64,000 bases of DNA from Pocillopora verrucosa (taxonomy: Eukaryota > Cnidaria > Anthozoa > Scleractinia > Pocilloporidae): positions 20,190,331 to 20,254,330 of the forward strand of contig NC_089325.1 in assembly GCF_036669915.1 (NCBI RefSeq). The letters are read 5' to 3'. The position numbers and the translations under genes were made by a program. Shown here piece by piece: positions 18,891-30,453 of the stretch. Under the pieces are notes generated by a model. That model searched no databases. It saw only the letters and a list, made by a program, of their open reading frames with translations, and was not told the DNA's origin. How positions within the stretch are numbered: position 1 is the stretch's first letter; each line of letters begins with the position of its first letter.

Positions 18891-19669
18891 ATCAATGTAT
18901 AATAGATGACATAGAGAACCAGTGGTTTTGAAAACATTATTTCAGGTTCCTTTAAATCTTTTTGTCATTATGACTTTCCGAACAAAGAAGGAGCTAACCG
19001 CAGAACATATATTGAATTGATACATGCTTTTTGAGAAACTTATGCAAGAAATTGTAAAGGGACAATGATTAAACAGCTGCTTAGCCTGTATCCAGACTTC
19101 CTCCCACCTTAGAAAAGAAGCAAAGTTAAGCGATCGTGAATCTTGTCGTTTCCAACGAAAATTCGATGAAGATTCATTGTAAATGCACTCAAGAATACAA
19201 GAAGAACAGTGGAGTAGAAGAGAACATTCCCCTAACGAAGGATATACTAAAACAAATCCGTGATCACGTTTTTCATTATTTTATCAAGGCAACCAAAGTC
19301 GGAGAAAGTCGATTGCGTTGCCGAAAAAATAATTAAAATTTGAACGCAAGAAGAAAAGGATAGCATGGCTGCGCTACTCTTCAGAAGGATGCCTAAGGAG
19401 AATGCTTGTTTAATTGATATATACTGCATCATTCATATTCTCAAAGGCTTGTCTGTATGGATACTCACTGAGGGAGTCTTGTTTTGCACCTCGAATGTGT
19501 CCACTTTTCCTTAAAATCCCACAGCGAGATCTTCTTTCTAGGCAGAGTTTAACTTTCGTGTGAATCACCTTGTATGTTTTTCCTTGTCACTTATTCATTT
19601 ATTCATTTTGATATAAAAAAAACTGTAATTCTAAAAACTTAACCGTGAAAAGTTAACCACTAGGTGGAG
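18891..19669. repeat. Spacer with R-module copy
   Basis: No gene. Contains an R-module copy at about 19060-19330 and then the flank common to 45980-46300, 52200-52580 and inverted 40430-40720 (landmark TGTCCACTTTTCCTTAAA). Confidence 0.55.
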
Positions 19670-19742
19670 GTTTCTGTAGTGTAGTGGTTAACACGTCCGC
19701 CTAACACATGGAAGGTCGCGGGTTCGAGCCTTGCCAGAAACA
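19670..19742 (+). tRNA. tRNA-Val(AAC)
   Basis: 73 bases, acceptor GTTTCTG/CAGAAAC fully paired, A box TAGTGTAGTGG, anticodon AAC. The anticodon stem has one mismatch and one G-T pair (TCCGC/ATGGA) and the T stem has two G-T pairs. The B box GGTTCGAGCC is intact. Likely transcribed. Confidence 0.75.
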
Positions 19743-20493
19743 TTTTCGATTTATGACCGGCAATATGTGCAGCCATAACAATCATTGCAAATTCCATTAA
19801 ATATATTTACCTCTTGTTAATTATTCATTCTTCCTAGTGAGAATAATTGGTAATTCCAAATTTAATAAATTAAATTTCAGTTTTGTGATATTCTTCTTTT
19901 GGTGATAACCTTATTCTTTCAAAGCATACTGAGGCTGAGGTAAACTTAGAAACACTTACCGGTTTGCGAGTCAGTCTGAACGGTTTCTTTATGCTCATGC
20001 AGACTTCAGATCAACCAACGACACTTGTTGGAATGAAAGCTTTGCTGAATCATCTACTCGAGAACAGTCTTTCCGTCTTGTAAATTTGATGTGGCCATGT
20101 CAAGCCCTGTATGCCGGGATTCGTACCACAGAAAGCTCAGCCAAGATGACACATTGCGTGCACGTGTGGCAAAGAATCGCAAAATTTACTCGTATGGAGT
20201 AAATTTTACATAATTTCGCGAAACCATGTCGTTTGTTTTGTCTATGCGTCTTCAAAGTCTATTTGCTGTCTATGATTTTGTTGAAAATTGATAATTTGAC
20301 TCTTGAATGACTACCAAACATGAACTTGAAATAAAACGTTGGAGCGTGCGTAACTCGCATGACACCCTGACAGCCCAACCTCATCAGCTAGTCAGCAACA
20401 GGAGTGAGAAACAAGTGAATGACAGAAACAACCGAGCCCGTTCCCACAGCACCCTTCGACGCATTTTAAACATACAGTATCATGCCACCGCAA
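19743..20493. other. Spacer between two Val copies
   Basis: No gene. Equivalent to 52662-53473 and, inverted, 39586-40392. Landmark CTTGTTGGAATGAAA and GCCGGGATTCGTACCACAG. Confidence 0.5.
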
Positions 20494-20566
20494 ATTTTTG
20501 TAGTGTAATGGTAATCACGTCCGCCTAACACGCGGAAGGTCGCAGGTTCGAGTCCTGCTAGTAACA
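20494..20566 (+). tRNA. tRNA-Val(AAC), weak acceptor
   Basis: The D, anticodon and T arms match the sound Val gene at 7868 apart from small changes (TAGTGTAATGG, B box GGTTCGAGTCC). The acceptor has decayed (ATTTTTG against TAGTAAC). Among the four module copies this one has the best body; function is doubtful. Confidence 0.5.
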
Positions 20567-21842
20567 AAAGATTATCACAAGTTTTATCACCATCCGTTGA
20601 ATTTTTTCCTGAGTATTTTGAGGCTGTGATAAACTAAAACACGCACTAACCGGTGTCTACTCAGTCTGGATAGTTCTGTTTATGCTCGTGTAAAGACCAG
20701 ATGAATAAACTTGTTGGTATGACACCTTCGCTGCATTATTTACTCGTGTTCGTATTTCCACCATCGACGTAACTATTATTTCCATTTTCAACCTCCTTCT
20801 TGTGATTATTTGTCGGGATTCGCACGAGTGATGTTCATCCCTCCCAACAGAAACCAAGAACGAAATGAAAAAATAGGTCCGCAACGTGTACACGTGTGCG
20901 CGTAAAATTGCTGTATGCCGCACACGCAAGAAATAAATTCCACATGCAGTAATTTCGCAAAAGCAGTCATTTCAGAGAAAATTTGAAATCTTCATTTGTA
21001 TTTTCTTTGATGGTAGTGGATATCAAACATCCGTGTAAGACGTTGATCTCTTGCATTTATCTTGATGCCGCGCTTTAGTCCTTCCTTGGAAGCTCTTTCA
21101 TCCGAAGAACAAAGAGTTTTGGCTTTGTTTCTTGCAAATGGAGTTGCCTGTTTTGGAGCGAAGCAAAATATGATATTCACGATACATATTTTCTGTTTTT
21201 TACTACATCGCTCAAGTTAGGAGTGTGGGGAAAATTGCTGCGAAAATTGCGGCGAGATTCGTCTAATTTTAAATCTTCATCAGCTATTGTTTTGGATTAT
21301 CGACGATTAGCTGCATTTCAACTCACCAAGTTGCCCCTTTTTCCAGAGCAAATGTGAAATTCTATAAATAGGCACTCGTTCTCCATACAGCTTTCACAAT
21401 AATCAAACACGTTAAAGTACTTTACAGCGAACATTCATAACACTCTGATGAAGGTTTATAAAGGTTACAAAAATAATCCAACGAAAAACTCCATCTTTAC
21501 ATCACAGGACAGCAATAGATGACTGTTGATCGGTTCTGTTCAAGTGTAATTTGTCATCTTGATTTTCTACATGTCGCCTTTCAACAATTGTGGAAATTGC
21601 CTGTGTCTGCACACTTAAACACTCAGGAAAAAACTTTGTTTACGTTTTGACCACTGCTTATAACAAATATTGAATTGCATCAGAATTATTTTAAAAAATA
21701 TCGAAAGGTTTGTAATGTAACAACTTTTTGTCGGAGTGTGACAACGGTTTAGAAGTTATTTTGCCTGATTGTCTTTCCTTCGTCTTAAACTACCTAAATG
21801 TAGGAACAAAAAGTCTGCTCACATCAAATTCCACGACAAAAC
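20567..21842. other. Spacer between Val and Pro fossil
   Basis: Same sequence class as 3371-4560. It includes about 70 bases near 21385-21470 that the 4139 region lacks (TTTCACAATAATCAAACACG...). No gene. Confidence 0.5.
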
Positions 21843-21909
21843 GGGCCTGTACGGGAGTCGAACCCGGGACCTCTTACACCCAAAGCGAGAATCACTAGAC
21901 CAACAGGCC
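21843..21909 (-). pseudogene. tRNA-Pro(TGG) pseudogene, short D loop
   Basis: 67 bases with the shared 5-base D-loop loss. The T arm (GGGTTCGACTCCC) is better preserved than at 4561; the anticodon stem reads CTCGC/GTAAG. Confidence 0.75.
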
Positions 21910-22199
21910 AGTTGTACGAAACCCATAAAAAATTTATTACTGTTGTTTTGATGCGTAGCTGGTAGCAGGTGTGTAAGCAAATGATCGCTCATTACTGGTC
22001 GTCCATGTTAGTGACCTATTCCACTTTCCCTGTCGTCTTAGTTTTTGTACAATTTATTCCTATTATTATTACTGGCAAGTGTTACAGTAAGAATCTCAAT
22101 CATTTAACTTTTCCAACAGTAGTTCCGAAGCGAGTGGTGCTTTCTAGATACAAGCGGAAAGTCGAGTTAACCTTCCATCCTTACCTTGTCTCTCGTGAG

Positions 22200-22271
22200 A
22201 CTTCGGTAGTATAGCGGTGAGTATCCTCGCTTGTCACGCGGGAGACCGAATATCCTTTCCGATAGAGCTCC
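22200..22271 (+). pseudogene. tRNA-Asp(GTC) pseudogene
   Basis: A box and anticodon GTC are present. The T arm is destroyed (CCGAATATCCTTTCC) and the acceptor is unpaired. Confidence 0.7.
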
Positions 22272-23080
22272 TCTAACCGAAAAGTCGGTACTAAATCTGA
22301 ATAAAATCTGGGACATTTGTATCTCTTTTTCTTTCCAGAGCAAGAGCAAATCCTTATTACACAGATTCCACCGCTGGCCAGAAGATTAGGTGGCTACAGT
22401 CTTGTACGGTGCAGAGCTTTCTCTGCTGTACTTTTAAATCAAGTGTCACCTTGGGCAAAACATAACCCGAGTTTCTTCAAGTGACTGGTCAAAACACACA
22501 GGAAGATGCTGAAGGACGATAGAAATATGGGGATGAAGAAGTGACTCCTTACTTCTCGGTTGCCCCTCCGCTTACCAACAAAGATAAATGGATACGAAAT
22601 TTTGCGGGCAAATTACCCTGATTGGGTACATTAAGCTATAGTGGCAATGTTAAGCCGCATAAAGAATCAAATTATGTGCATGCATTTTGATAGCGTTCAT
22701 GGAAATTATATGATTTCTGCTCAATTCATTTCTCAAGCATATTTTCCTTAAAAAAAATTTTGACCAAGACTGAGCATTTGTAATTATATGCCACAACAAA
22801 TTATCTATCCGCAAGTTCCAAAGTGTTCATACTTAATTTTTAAAAGATTTCGGTTTGATTAGAGCGACGACGTTGGTCACTTCATGACCAATTTCACAAT
22901 GCTGATATACGTATCAGTTGGGATGACGATGAATTAACATTTTTGTCTTTCCATGTATTTTCTGTTAAGTTTGATGTCAGCGTATGGTTTAAAGCTTCAA
23001 CCTTTTGGGGATTGTCGATTTTGACAGGTTGTGAACGTATATAATTTGTTTTTGTCCAATTTTCCTCTCACTTCTCAGAC
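22272..23080. other. Spacer after Asp fossil, copy b
   Basis: Equivalent to 4996-5800. No gene. Confidence 0.5.
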
Positions 23081-23692
23081 TCCGCATGGGGCAGAATGGG
23101 TGGACATCATAAATTATTCATAACCAAATTTGAAGGCGACCTGGCTTTGAGGAGCCCTAAATTAGAGAAGAGTGGGCCAAAATTGGCCAACCAGGCTTCG
23201 TAAAACTCACTTTTCTGAGATTTGAAAGTGTTTGCTTCTAAATCAACGCACGGCTTTTTGAATATTAAAGATGTATCCACGATTTGCACCTAAAATTAAA
23301 GATTTTTACGAAGTAGAAGTATTATCCTTTGAACTTGAAAATACACAAAACTCTGGTATTTTTAGTACGGAAGTCATTTCCCAGAGCGATTTTATGAAAA
23401 CCCTTCCTACCCTTGAACAATCAACGCGCTGCAAATAAAAGATTTATCTTTTTTCTCACAGAATCCGTTTTAAGTTTGAAAATTTGCCAATGGGAACCTT
23501 TATCCATTTCAGTTTGAAAAATTGTAGTCGAAATTGCGTTAAAAAATGGCGCTTTTTAGGTGAGCGAGCCATTGTCTTTAGCCGTGCCATGAGTAACAAT
23601 ACACCTTTCAAACTAAACAATGCCCATTGTTGAAACTCATTCGCTTGTAAAATTATTCACAGCTGCCGCGAATTTTAAAACTGATTGCCCAG
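23081..23692. other. Insertion of unknown origin
   Basis: Present only in this module copy: it begins after TCTCACTTCTCAG and runs into the minisatellite, replacing what in copy a is 5810-5955. No long open frame, no visible terminal repeats. A minus-strand frame of 60 codons at 23107-23289 has no recognisable domain. Confidence 0.5.
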
Positions 23693-23856
23693 CAATCTGT
23701 ATGCGATCGGGAGCTCTCTTCAGAACTCACTGAACCCCCGATCGTCCAACAAACTGTCAGTCATCGGGAGCTCTTCTCAGAGCTCGCTGAACCTCCGATC
23801 GCTGAGCAAACTGTATGCGATCAGGAGCTCGTTTCAGAGCTCTTTGAAACCCCGTG
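23693..23856 (+). repeat. 57-bp minisatellite with palindromic units
   Basis: Unit starts (CAATCTGT or CAAACTGT) are at 23693, 23750 and 23807, a period of 57. Within a unit, GATCGGGAGCTC at one end faces CCGATC at the other around a central GAGCTC, so each unit can fold back on itself. The period is a multiple of three, so a 19-residue repeat appears in one frame; I do not think it is a protein. Confidence 0.8.
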
Positions 23857-23903
23857 TAGGGGTCGAACTCACGCGCCACGCTCTGCCGACTGAGCCTACA
23901 GAC
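23857..23903 (-). pseudogene. tRNA-Ile fragment without anticodon arm
   Basis: Same collapsed D-arm/T-arm join as at 5957. Confidence 0.6.
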
Positions 23904-24453
23904 GTCGCATAGCTTTGCCCATTATTGCTGTTAGCGGTAATTTTTTGCCTTTTAGCTTTACATTTTCCCCGGAGATTTAAGTGTTATTGAGTTAGAGCTG
24001 TTTATATCCAAAGCTGAAGAGCCGGTGTGTAAGGCAAGGAGCTGAGTCAAAAGTTTTTACTGAACTATTTTTAATCTTTCACTCGCTCCGACGATGGGCT
24101 AACGCTCGAAATGTCATGCAGCCTTGAAGCTTTAACGGTGATCAATTTACGTCAACTCAATTGATAATACCAAACTACCCTGTACTCTAGAATCGAGATC
24201 CGGACTCTCCACGTCTGGCCATTAATTAGCTGATTCTTCTTTTGAATAACTTGCTATTCTGAATGATGCTAATAATTACCCTGCGTTCGTTAATGGCCTA
24301 TGGTCTTCTAATGGCCTATGGTCTTCCATTGGGTTGCACAAAAGCCTTTTATTTTAAATTTGTGGCGATAAATTGTCAACACTTGATGTGTAGGGAACAC
24401 TTATTATGACAAAGAGAACTATCCCATTTAAGTATAAAAATACTAAAATTTAA
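23904..24453. other. Spacer with dispersed-repeat motif
   Basis: Equivalent to 6004-6620. GGGCTAACGCTCGAAATGTC lies near 24097. The collapsed Ala-like remnant is reduced further (about 24190-24215). No gene. Confidence 0.5.
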
Positions 24454-24526
24454 TAGAGAATCCAGGCATCCATCCTGGTACCTCCCATATGCTAAGCGGG
24501 CGCTCCACGATTTGAGCTAATTCCCC
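24454..24526 (-). pseudogene. tRNA-Ala(AGC) pseudogene
   Basis: 73 bases, Ala backbone with AGC anticodon. The anticodon stem is mismatched (CCCGC/ATGGG) and the T loop altered (ATGGATG). Confidence 0.7.
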
Positions 24527-25008
24527 AACCCGTTTATCACATGGTTTACCACTGTTTCTGTAGATATTTTTTTAACATTTCAAGTTTTTAACTGACTGCG
24601 GACAACAGTTTACAGGAAACCGACCCATACGGACAAGTAACTCAGCTAGACATCCTTCAGCCCTACATCATTCATGGCCGGCCACGGGCCATCAGAACTC
24701 TGACGAAACGTGCAAAGCTATTTTATTGCACGAAGGACAGCTTATCCAACGAAAACAAACGTTGACCCTCTCTCTTTTTTTTTGAGAAAAACTACAAAAA
24801 CGACTACACTCGACAAAACAGACAAAGACCCACTAGGTCCGTTGTCAGTGCGTTTGTTTGATCGTACTAACCATCTCTTTATCTGCACCAAGCTTTGCCG
24901 ACTGAATAATTATTTTCATCATATTACGTCTCTCATATTTGCTCAGTAAAACTGATCTGTAAAGATAATAGTGAATTATTGATTCTAAACGGAGCTATAT
25001 ATCGGATT
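24527..25008. other. Spacer before Ala(TGC)
   Basis: No gene. Equivalent to 47370-47810, 56800-57123 and inverted 35330-35790. Landmark GGCCGGCCACGGGCCATCAG; short frames across it are not conserved. Confidence 0.5.
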
Positions 25009-25080
25009 GGGGAATTAGCTCAAATGGTAGAGCGCCCTCTTTGCATGCAGGAGATACCAGGATCGATACCCGGATTCCCA
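25009..25080 (+). pseudogene. tRNA-Ala(TGC), decaying
   Basis: Ala backbone with TGC anticodon. Two mismatches lie in the anticodon stem (CCCTC/GCAGG), and one base is missing from the acceptor 3' strand (ATTCCCA). Probably inactive. Confidence 0.65.
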
Positions 25081-25778
25081 ATTGGTGCGCTTAATCTTTT
25101 GTTTGTTCTTTGGAAAAATCTTGCCTTATAAAGTGTTGACTAAGCATCTCTTTTGTAAACTTCAACATCTGGTTACTTAAACAAAGTTTAGCCACTGTTT
25201 AACAAAACCGCGTTCTAAGCCACCTTCACCTCAGCCAAACCTTATATCTGAACATTTGTTTTTGTATCAAAAGGGCCGAAAGCTGATAGTGGAGGGACAT
25301 TTATTCCATTAAATCAATCCTCTTATAGAGCATCCCTGAGGCCTACTGACTGCGTAAAAACCGCGGTTTGGGTTAGAACTCGTGTATTTAACCGACCCCA
25401 AATGTCCGAAGAAAGGATGACCAAGTGGATACTGAGGCTTACGCTACTTCTATAACTCGCGTGTATCGCCACTAATTAACTTGCTCGAGAATTGATGAGG
25501 AGGATAGAGACCATTTTGAAATTGTGTTTAAGAACGCGTTGTTCTCTTCGAACTCAGATTAGGCACATTCAATTAATGTCATCTGCAGTGTTTGCACAAA
25601 CATACAGAAAACTTTTCTAACCAACTCGAAACGGTAAGTATTCCAACCTCCAATGTTCTTATGAAAACAAGGGTGTTTAAAAACATAATTATTTGGGTTT
25701 GCAAAAACTGAAATTGGCGCATGTATTAAGCAAGTAATATGTGATAGCGATCGCAATAGTGACTAAAGATCACTTGAG
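25081..25778. other. Spacer after Ala(TGC)
   Basis: No gene. Same class as 17718-18305 for the first 450 bases, then the Val(CAC) fossil's flank from about 25670. Confidence 0.5.
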
Positions 25779-25842
25779 TCTCTCGCAGGACCTGCGACTT
25801 TCCGCGTGTGAGGCGGACGTGATCACCATACACTACAGAAAC
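25779..25842 (-). pseudogene. tRNA-Val(CAC) pseudogene, T loop lost
   Basis: The acceptor GTTTCTG and anticodon arm (CTCACAC) are good. The D loop is one base short and the T arm is collapsed to GCAGG-T-CCTGC. Confidence 0.7.
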
Positions 25843-26670
25843 CTTAACTACGAATAGTTATTAATCTTATCAAACTAGTTAAACAGAGAAAGTAATAGAT
25901 GGAAAACATAAAAAAATTAATAATTGTCTATATTCTACACTGAAAACTAGTATATTTTTCGAAAAAATTTGAAGTGCAAACAGGAGAAACATATGCGCCA
26001 CGATATTCACGTCAAGTAAACTGCGTTAGCTAAGAGTAGTTTTATTAGATTAATTTGAGGTGCTGTTGGAAACAGACTCCATTGGAACTCCACTCGAGGA
26101 TCAAACCAAACTCTCCACAAAAAAATCATCGATACAGACAAGCCTTTGAGAATCAGAGTAAAGTAGCATATTAAAGATATTTCTCCAATAGGCGCTGAAA
26201 AATCACTATTGGACAGTGAAGGTTTTCGTATTGTGGTACGTGGGACGTACCTTAGCCCTAAACCCTGAACCTTATTAAAAGATCAAAACGTATCAACGTA
26301 ATTGTTCTTTTTCTCCAAATGTATAAAAGAGGAAGAGAAAAGACCCAACTGTGTCATTCAAGCTGATCTTTTGAGTGTATTTCACCAAATTTTAACATCG
26401 GCCAGATCTGAAAAAAGTAGAGGGAGGGCATGAAAATAAGTTTGGAAAAAGTAATGTTTTGGTCTAAATTAGGATCAGGCTTTGAAAAACTTGTTTGCAC
26501 GTCCCCACAAAGAATTCGTAGGTGTACGAATACCCCTGTTGTTGAAGATTAACAAGCCAACATATACTGAAAAGTTATCAGATTAAATAAAGACACCTAG
26601 ATGAAATGGAAAGTCAGTAACAAATTAGTCTTTTGTTCACATGGCTTTATTGAAACAAAATAGTATTCTC
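25843..26670. other. Spacer of the Ile module, copy b
   Basis: No gene. Equivalent to 331-966 plus about 150 bases absent there (26330-26430), which also occur at 32160-32260. Confidence 0.5.
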
Positions 26671-26743
26671 TGGTCCGTGTGAGGATCGAACTCACGACCT
26701 TGGCGTTATCAGCACCACGCTCTACCGACTGAGCTAACGGACC
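26671..26743 (-). tRNA. tRNA-Ile(GAT)
   Basis: A complete 73-base minus-strand tRNA. Acceptor GGTCCGT/ACACGGACC side pairs, A box TAGCTCAGTCGG and B box AGTTCGATCC match consensus, the anticodon stem TGGTG/CGCCA has loop CTGATAA (GAT), and T stem GTGAG/CTCAC is perfect. TTTT follows about 11 bases downstream. G34 reads AUC (and AUU by wobble); most metazoan tRNA-Ile for these codons carries A34, so this isoacceptor is uncommon. Confidence 0.93.
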
Positions 26744-26772
26744 TTGCACACGAGAAATGGTAGATGGTAAAC

Positions 26773-26810
26773 AATTGACAATCTGGATATCGATCCCGGC
26801 ATCTTCCTAG
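26773..26810 (-). pseudogene. tRNA-Ala 3' fragment
   Basis: Same fragment as 1075 (T arm and acceptor 3' strand), with more changes (GATGCCGGGATCGATATCCAG). Confidence 0.6.
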
Positions 26811-26823
26811 TTGTGCAACAGCC

Positions 26824-27250
26824 CTTCAATTCCTAAATTTAAGAACATTAGACGAGAGACGCATTGAACTCTGTGTTAAAACTCTTGTAAAGATCTCAAA
26901 AGGAGGACCTCTCATTAAACATCTCCCAATGACAAGACAGCGCATGCATCACTATCAAACGCGATGCGCTAACAAACATACATTAACTAAATGCAGGACT
27001 GAAAGATTGCGCCGTAGTTTTTTCCGAAGTGCTAGTTTAGCTTTCAACAATCAATAGATTTTTAGACCATCTACGTACATATATATTTTTAACTTGTAGT
27101 TGTTATTTTAATATAAAATCTATTGTAACCCAGTCCCTTATTGATTAACAGTATGTAATTCTTATAGTTGTACATTTGTAACCACATTCTAATTCAGATT
27201 AACTGCGATGATGGTGGAATTAAACTAATTAATTATTAATTATTTATAAT
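26824..27250 (+). mobile_element. 5'-truncated LINE 3' end
   Basis: A frame ending at a TAG near 27055 reads ...RTLDERRIELCVKTLVKIS... then LPMTRQRMHHYQTRC and LTKCRTERLRRSFFRS, the pattern seen at the C-terminus of non-LTR retrotransposon reverse transcriptases just before their stop. About 75 codons remain, then AT-rich 3' sequence to about 27250. The insertion interrupts the Ile module after the Ala fragment. Clade uncertain; no poly-A tail evident. Confidence 0.6.
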
Positions 27251-28002
27251 TACGCCATATAAAGGCGTGCGATGTAAAGTTTTCCCCTCGTATGTTTCTA
27301 TTTTCTTAGAATCTTCCAAGACTGACCAATTCCGTGATGGGTCGTGGATTATTATCGCAAGGTCAGATCTTTCGACTTGTCCTGTCCAGACTTAAGAGGG
27401 TTACGTATCAGATTCACAAATTGACCTCTGAAGATCTACCTTTGTTTAAAGTTATTGCTACTCTTTGTTCAAAACAGAAAGTACGGGTCCAGGGTATTAT
27501 TTACACAACAGGCAGAGAACTTGTTGAAGACGCTTTCAGAGAACCCACAAACGTTTCTAAAGTTATTGAATTGAATTGACGCTTTCATCATGCTCACATT
27601 GAACATTAGGAACGCCTGTTAAAAATAATCTCGCCGATTCAGTGACCGATCCTAAGGTGACAAATTAGGTTTTAATGCGTTGTCAAAAGAAGATCTGTGA
27701 TGAAATTAAAAAGATAATTTTCATGGAGTATAGATCCCAGTACTTTCCGCATGCAAAGAGGACGACATAACTTTTTTCCGCTGGCTCGATAGACTTTGAG
27801 CTGGGAAAGAAAGTGGTACCGGGATCGACTAGATTTGATACATGCAAAATGTAATCGATAAAAAAGTGGAATTTTGGTGCGAAATTTTCGTTTTCTTATC
27901 TTTGATCAATAGCCAGTCATCAGGCTGACCATCATAGATTTGGGTGTCATCCAATCATTGAACGTCAATAAGCAACAAACAAAGTTAAATGCAGTGGAGC
28001 TA
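27251..28002. other. Single-copy stretch with an 81-codon open frame
   Basis: The ATG-initiated frame at 27334-27579 has no domain I recognise and no second copy. Near 27725-27770 (minus) a piece of tRNA-Ala(TGC) anticodon arm with its flanks survives (CTCTTTGCATGCGG). The rest shows nothing recognisable. Confidence 0.35.
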
Positions 28003-28034
28003 GGCGGGCGCTTTACTACTTGAGCTAATTCCCC
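28003..28034 (-). pseudogene. tRNA-Ala 5' fragment
   Basis: Only the 5' acceptor strand, D arm and first half of the anticodon stem remain on the minus strand (GGGGAATTAGCTCAAGTAG...). Confidence 0.65.
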
Positions 28035-29128
28035 AGTCACATAACTTTTCGTGTCGACAACAGACTTGTAAGGTCGTCTTCCCAAAAAAGAAGAAAAAGA
28101 AAAGGAAATAAATTTCTAGGTGAGGGCTTGGAGCCGCTTCTTTTCCTGAATGTACCCTTTTTACGAATTTCTGAGTTAAACTTCGAGCTCATGCAATAGT
28201 AAGGTGGCCATCAAATGCAGCATCAACACCGAAATAGATTATCTGAATAAGGCTTTTACACTGTGAAAAAGGCAATTAATTTTTCCTTCTACACTGGAAA
28301 ACGGATGCTTAACAAGAGTCTGTTTATCTCGCCAAAATTTATAAATAATAGTGAGGCGATGATGTTCGAAAAGTTCCGTTTTTAAGATGTTTCCCGTAGA
28401 TATTGAATCCCAAACCAATTTGAAGAGCGTTATCGTGAAGCTTTAACAACTACAGCAGTCTTTTACTGTACCTGTTTTTTAATTATTTAGGCGATTAGCC
28501 GATGCTAGTCTAGGCGGGCCAGTCTGTGAATCTAATTACAAACATCACGATACAAACCGCGAAAATTAAAAAACGGACATTACACAGTTACAACCATCTG
28601 TACATAGTTTAGTTTCCTTTAGTACTGTACCTACTTTCAGATTTTTGCAGATTTCTATCATTGTTATTACTATATTATTATCATCATCACCTTTTTCTTT
28701 ATGGCAATACCTGGAAAATAGCGATACTCATAATACTGTAATGAACTAACTCATCGAAGTTCGAAGAGATCAACACGTTCTTAGACACAATTGCAAAATG
28801 GTCTTTAAGACTCGGTATCCGCTTGGTCATCCTTTCTTTGGACATTTGGGGCCGGTTATTTACACGAGGTCTAAACCAAACCGCGGTTTTATGCAGCCAG
28901 TGGGGCTCAGGGATTCTCTATAAAGGGTCGATTTAATTGAATACATGTCCCTCCACTATCAGCTTTCGGCTCTCTTGACACTATTTACAAAAATAAATGT
29001 TCAGATAAAAATTACAGCTTAACTGAAGATGGCTCAGAACGCGGTTTTGTTAAACAGCGGCTAAAAATTGATTGGATAACCAGCCAAGGCAAGCTTTTTT
29101 TCAAAGAATAAACAATACGAGCACTAAA
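28035..29128. other. Spacer, partly inverted Ala-module flank
   Basis: 28035-28600 is single copy with nothing recognised. 28600-29120 is an inverted copy of the Ala downstream flank (compare 17718-18240), including the simple TATTATTATCATCATC tract near 28670. Confidence 0.5.
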
Positions 29129-29166
29129 TGGAGAATCCGGGTATCTACCACTTGAGCTAATTCCCC
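29129..29166 (-). pseudogene. tRNA-Ala collapsed to acceptor and D arm
   Basis: On the minus strand GGGGAATTAGCTCAAGTGGTAG is joined directly to ATACCCGGATTCTCCA. The anticodon arm and half of the T arm are missing, but the acceptor can still close. Confidence 0.7.
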
Positions 29167-30453
29167 AATCCTATCTATAACATGCGCGGACTCCTGCCTT
29201 TCAGGAATAGAGGGTATCCGGCCCCACTGTTTAGAATCAATAATTCAGTATTATCTTGAAAGATCAGTTTTACTCAGTAAATATGAGAGGCGCAATATGC
29301 TAAAAAATAATTCTTCAGATAGTTTTGGTGTTCCATGGCTTGTACGACCAACAAGCGCACCAATAAGCGACCCGGTAGGCCCTTGTCTGCTTTGTCGAAT
29401 GAAGTCTTCCTTTTAGTTTTTCTTGAAAAAGGAGAGGTCAAAGCACTTGTTTTTCTTGTTGGATAGGCTGTCCTTTGCGTCGTAAACTGGTTTTGCACGT
29501 CTCGCCATTTCCCTTGAAGTACGATCCATCTGCCTTGAGGTACGACACATTTCCCCGTACGACCCAGTTCCCTTGCAGCACGTTCCATCTGCCTTGAGGT
29601 GCGTTACATTTCCATTTCGGTAATACAATTGATAGATAATCGCCTTGAAAGTGAGCAAAGATTAACTATGCTGGGCCCTTGATTACGTTTTTTTTCTTAT
29701 CCGACTTTGGTTGCCTCTATCAAATGGATGAAAAATGTGATCACGGAGTTCTTTTGGTATATCCTATGTCAGGGGAATGTTCTATTTTATTCCACTGTTT
29801 CTTTTGTAGTCTTGAGTGCATCTATAATGTATTCTCGCCGACTTTGCGTTAGAAACAATAAAGTTCACGATCACTTAACTTTGCTTCTTTTCCGAGGTGG
29901 GAGGAAGTCTGGATACAGGCGAACCAGCTGCTTTGGCCTGGTCCCTTTTCAATTTCTTGAATAAGTTTCTCAGTCTGGGCAATAAAAGATGCTGAAGGAG
30001 TTAATCATGTTGTTGCTGCTGTTTGTCGTGGTAACGGCAGTTAAAAACAAATCAAATTGACACTCTGGTGAACTCGTGGCTCTTTTTACCTAAGCCAATT
30101 ATCCTGTGATTCCAGTAAAACAGGAATAGTGCTCCCTTGGTGACCCAAAGTTGGTCCGCCATCTTGAATAAGACGCATGCCCTTACCGAACTTTTGAGGC
30201 CTCGCTAACGCCACGAAATGTGCATATCAAATCTCCACATCACTCGTTGCTTCGCATATCCACGAGTTAAAATTAACAGGATCATAAAAGCTGGCATTTT
30301 GCAATTCACAATATATGTTCTTACTACGGTTAGCTCCTTCTTTGTTCGGAAAGTCATAATGACAAAAAGATCTAAAGGGGCCTGAGATTGATTTCAAAAC
30401 TACTGGTTCTCTATATGGGGCCTATTATCCATTGAACTGTATCCACACAGAGC
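29167..30453. repeat. Spacer with inverted R-module copy
   Basis: 29300-29470 relates to the flank at 24700-24940 inverted; 29490-29610 holds three related short stretches with GATCCATCTGCCTTGAGG-type text (a small imperfect tandem repeat); 29690-29990 is module R inverted. Open frames at 29274-29588 and 29413-29658 overlap this repeat and are not convincing. 30000-30450 shows nothing specific. Confidence 0.45.

Larger units (their letters stand above)
19330..24960 (+). repeat. Val/Pro/Asp/Ala module, copy b
   Basis: The second copy of the module described at 3097. Unlike copy a it keeps its left part, with two Val copies (19670 and 20494), and it has an extra insertion at 23080-23856 between the Asp fossil and the Ile fragment. 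Confidence 0.75.

Noticed and set aside
27334-27579. 81-codon ATG frame
   Set aside because: Listed only as part of a single-copy stretch: no second copy, no recognisable domain, no clear splice or promoter context.
29490-29610. Possible small protein with repeated GKW/R motifs (29274-29588 minus)
   Set aside because: Produced by a short imperfect tandem repeat; no sign of conservation.
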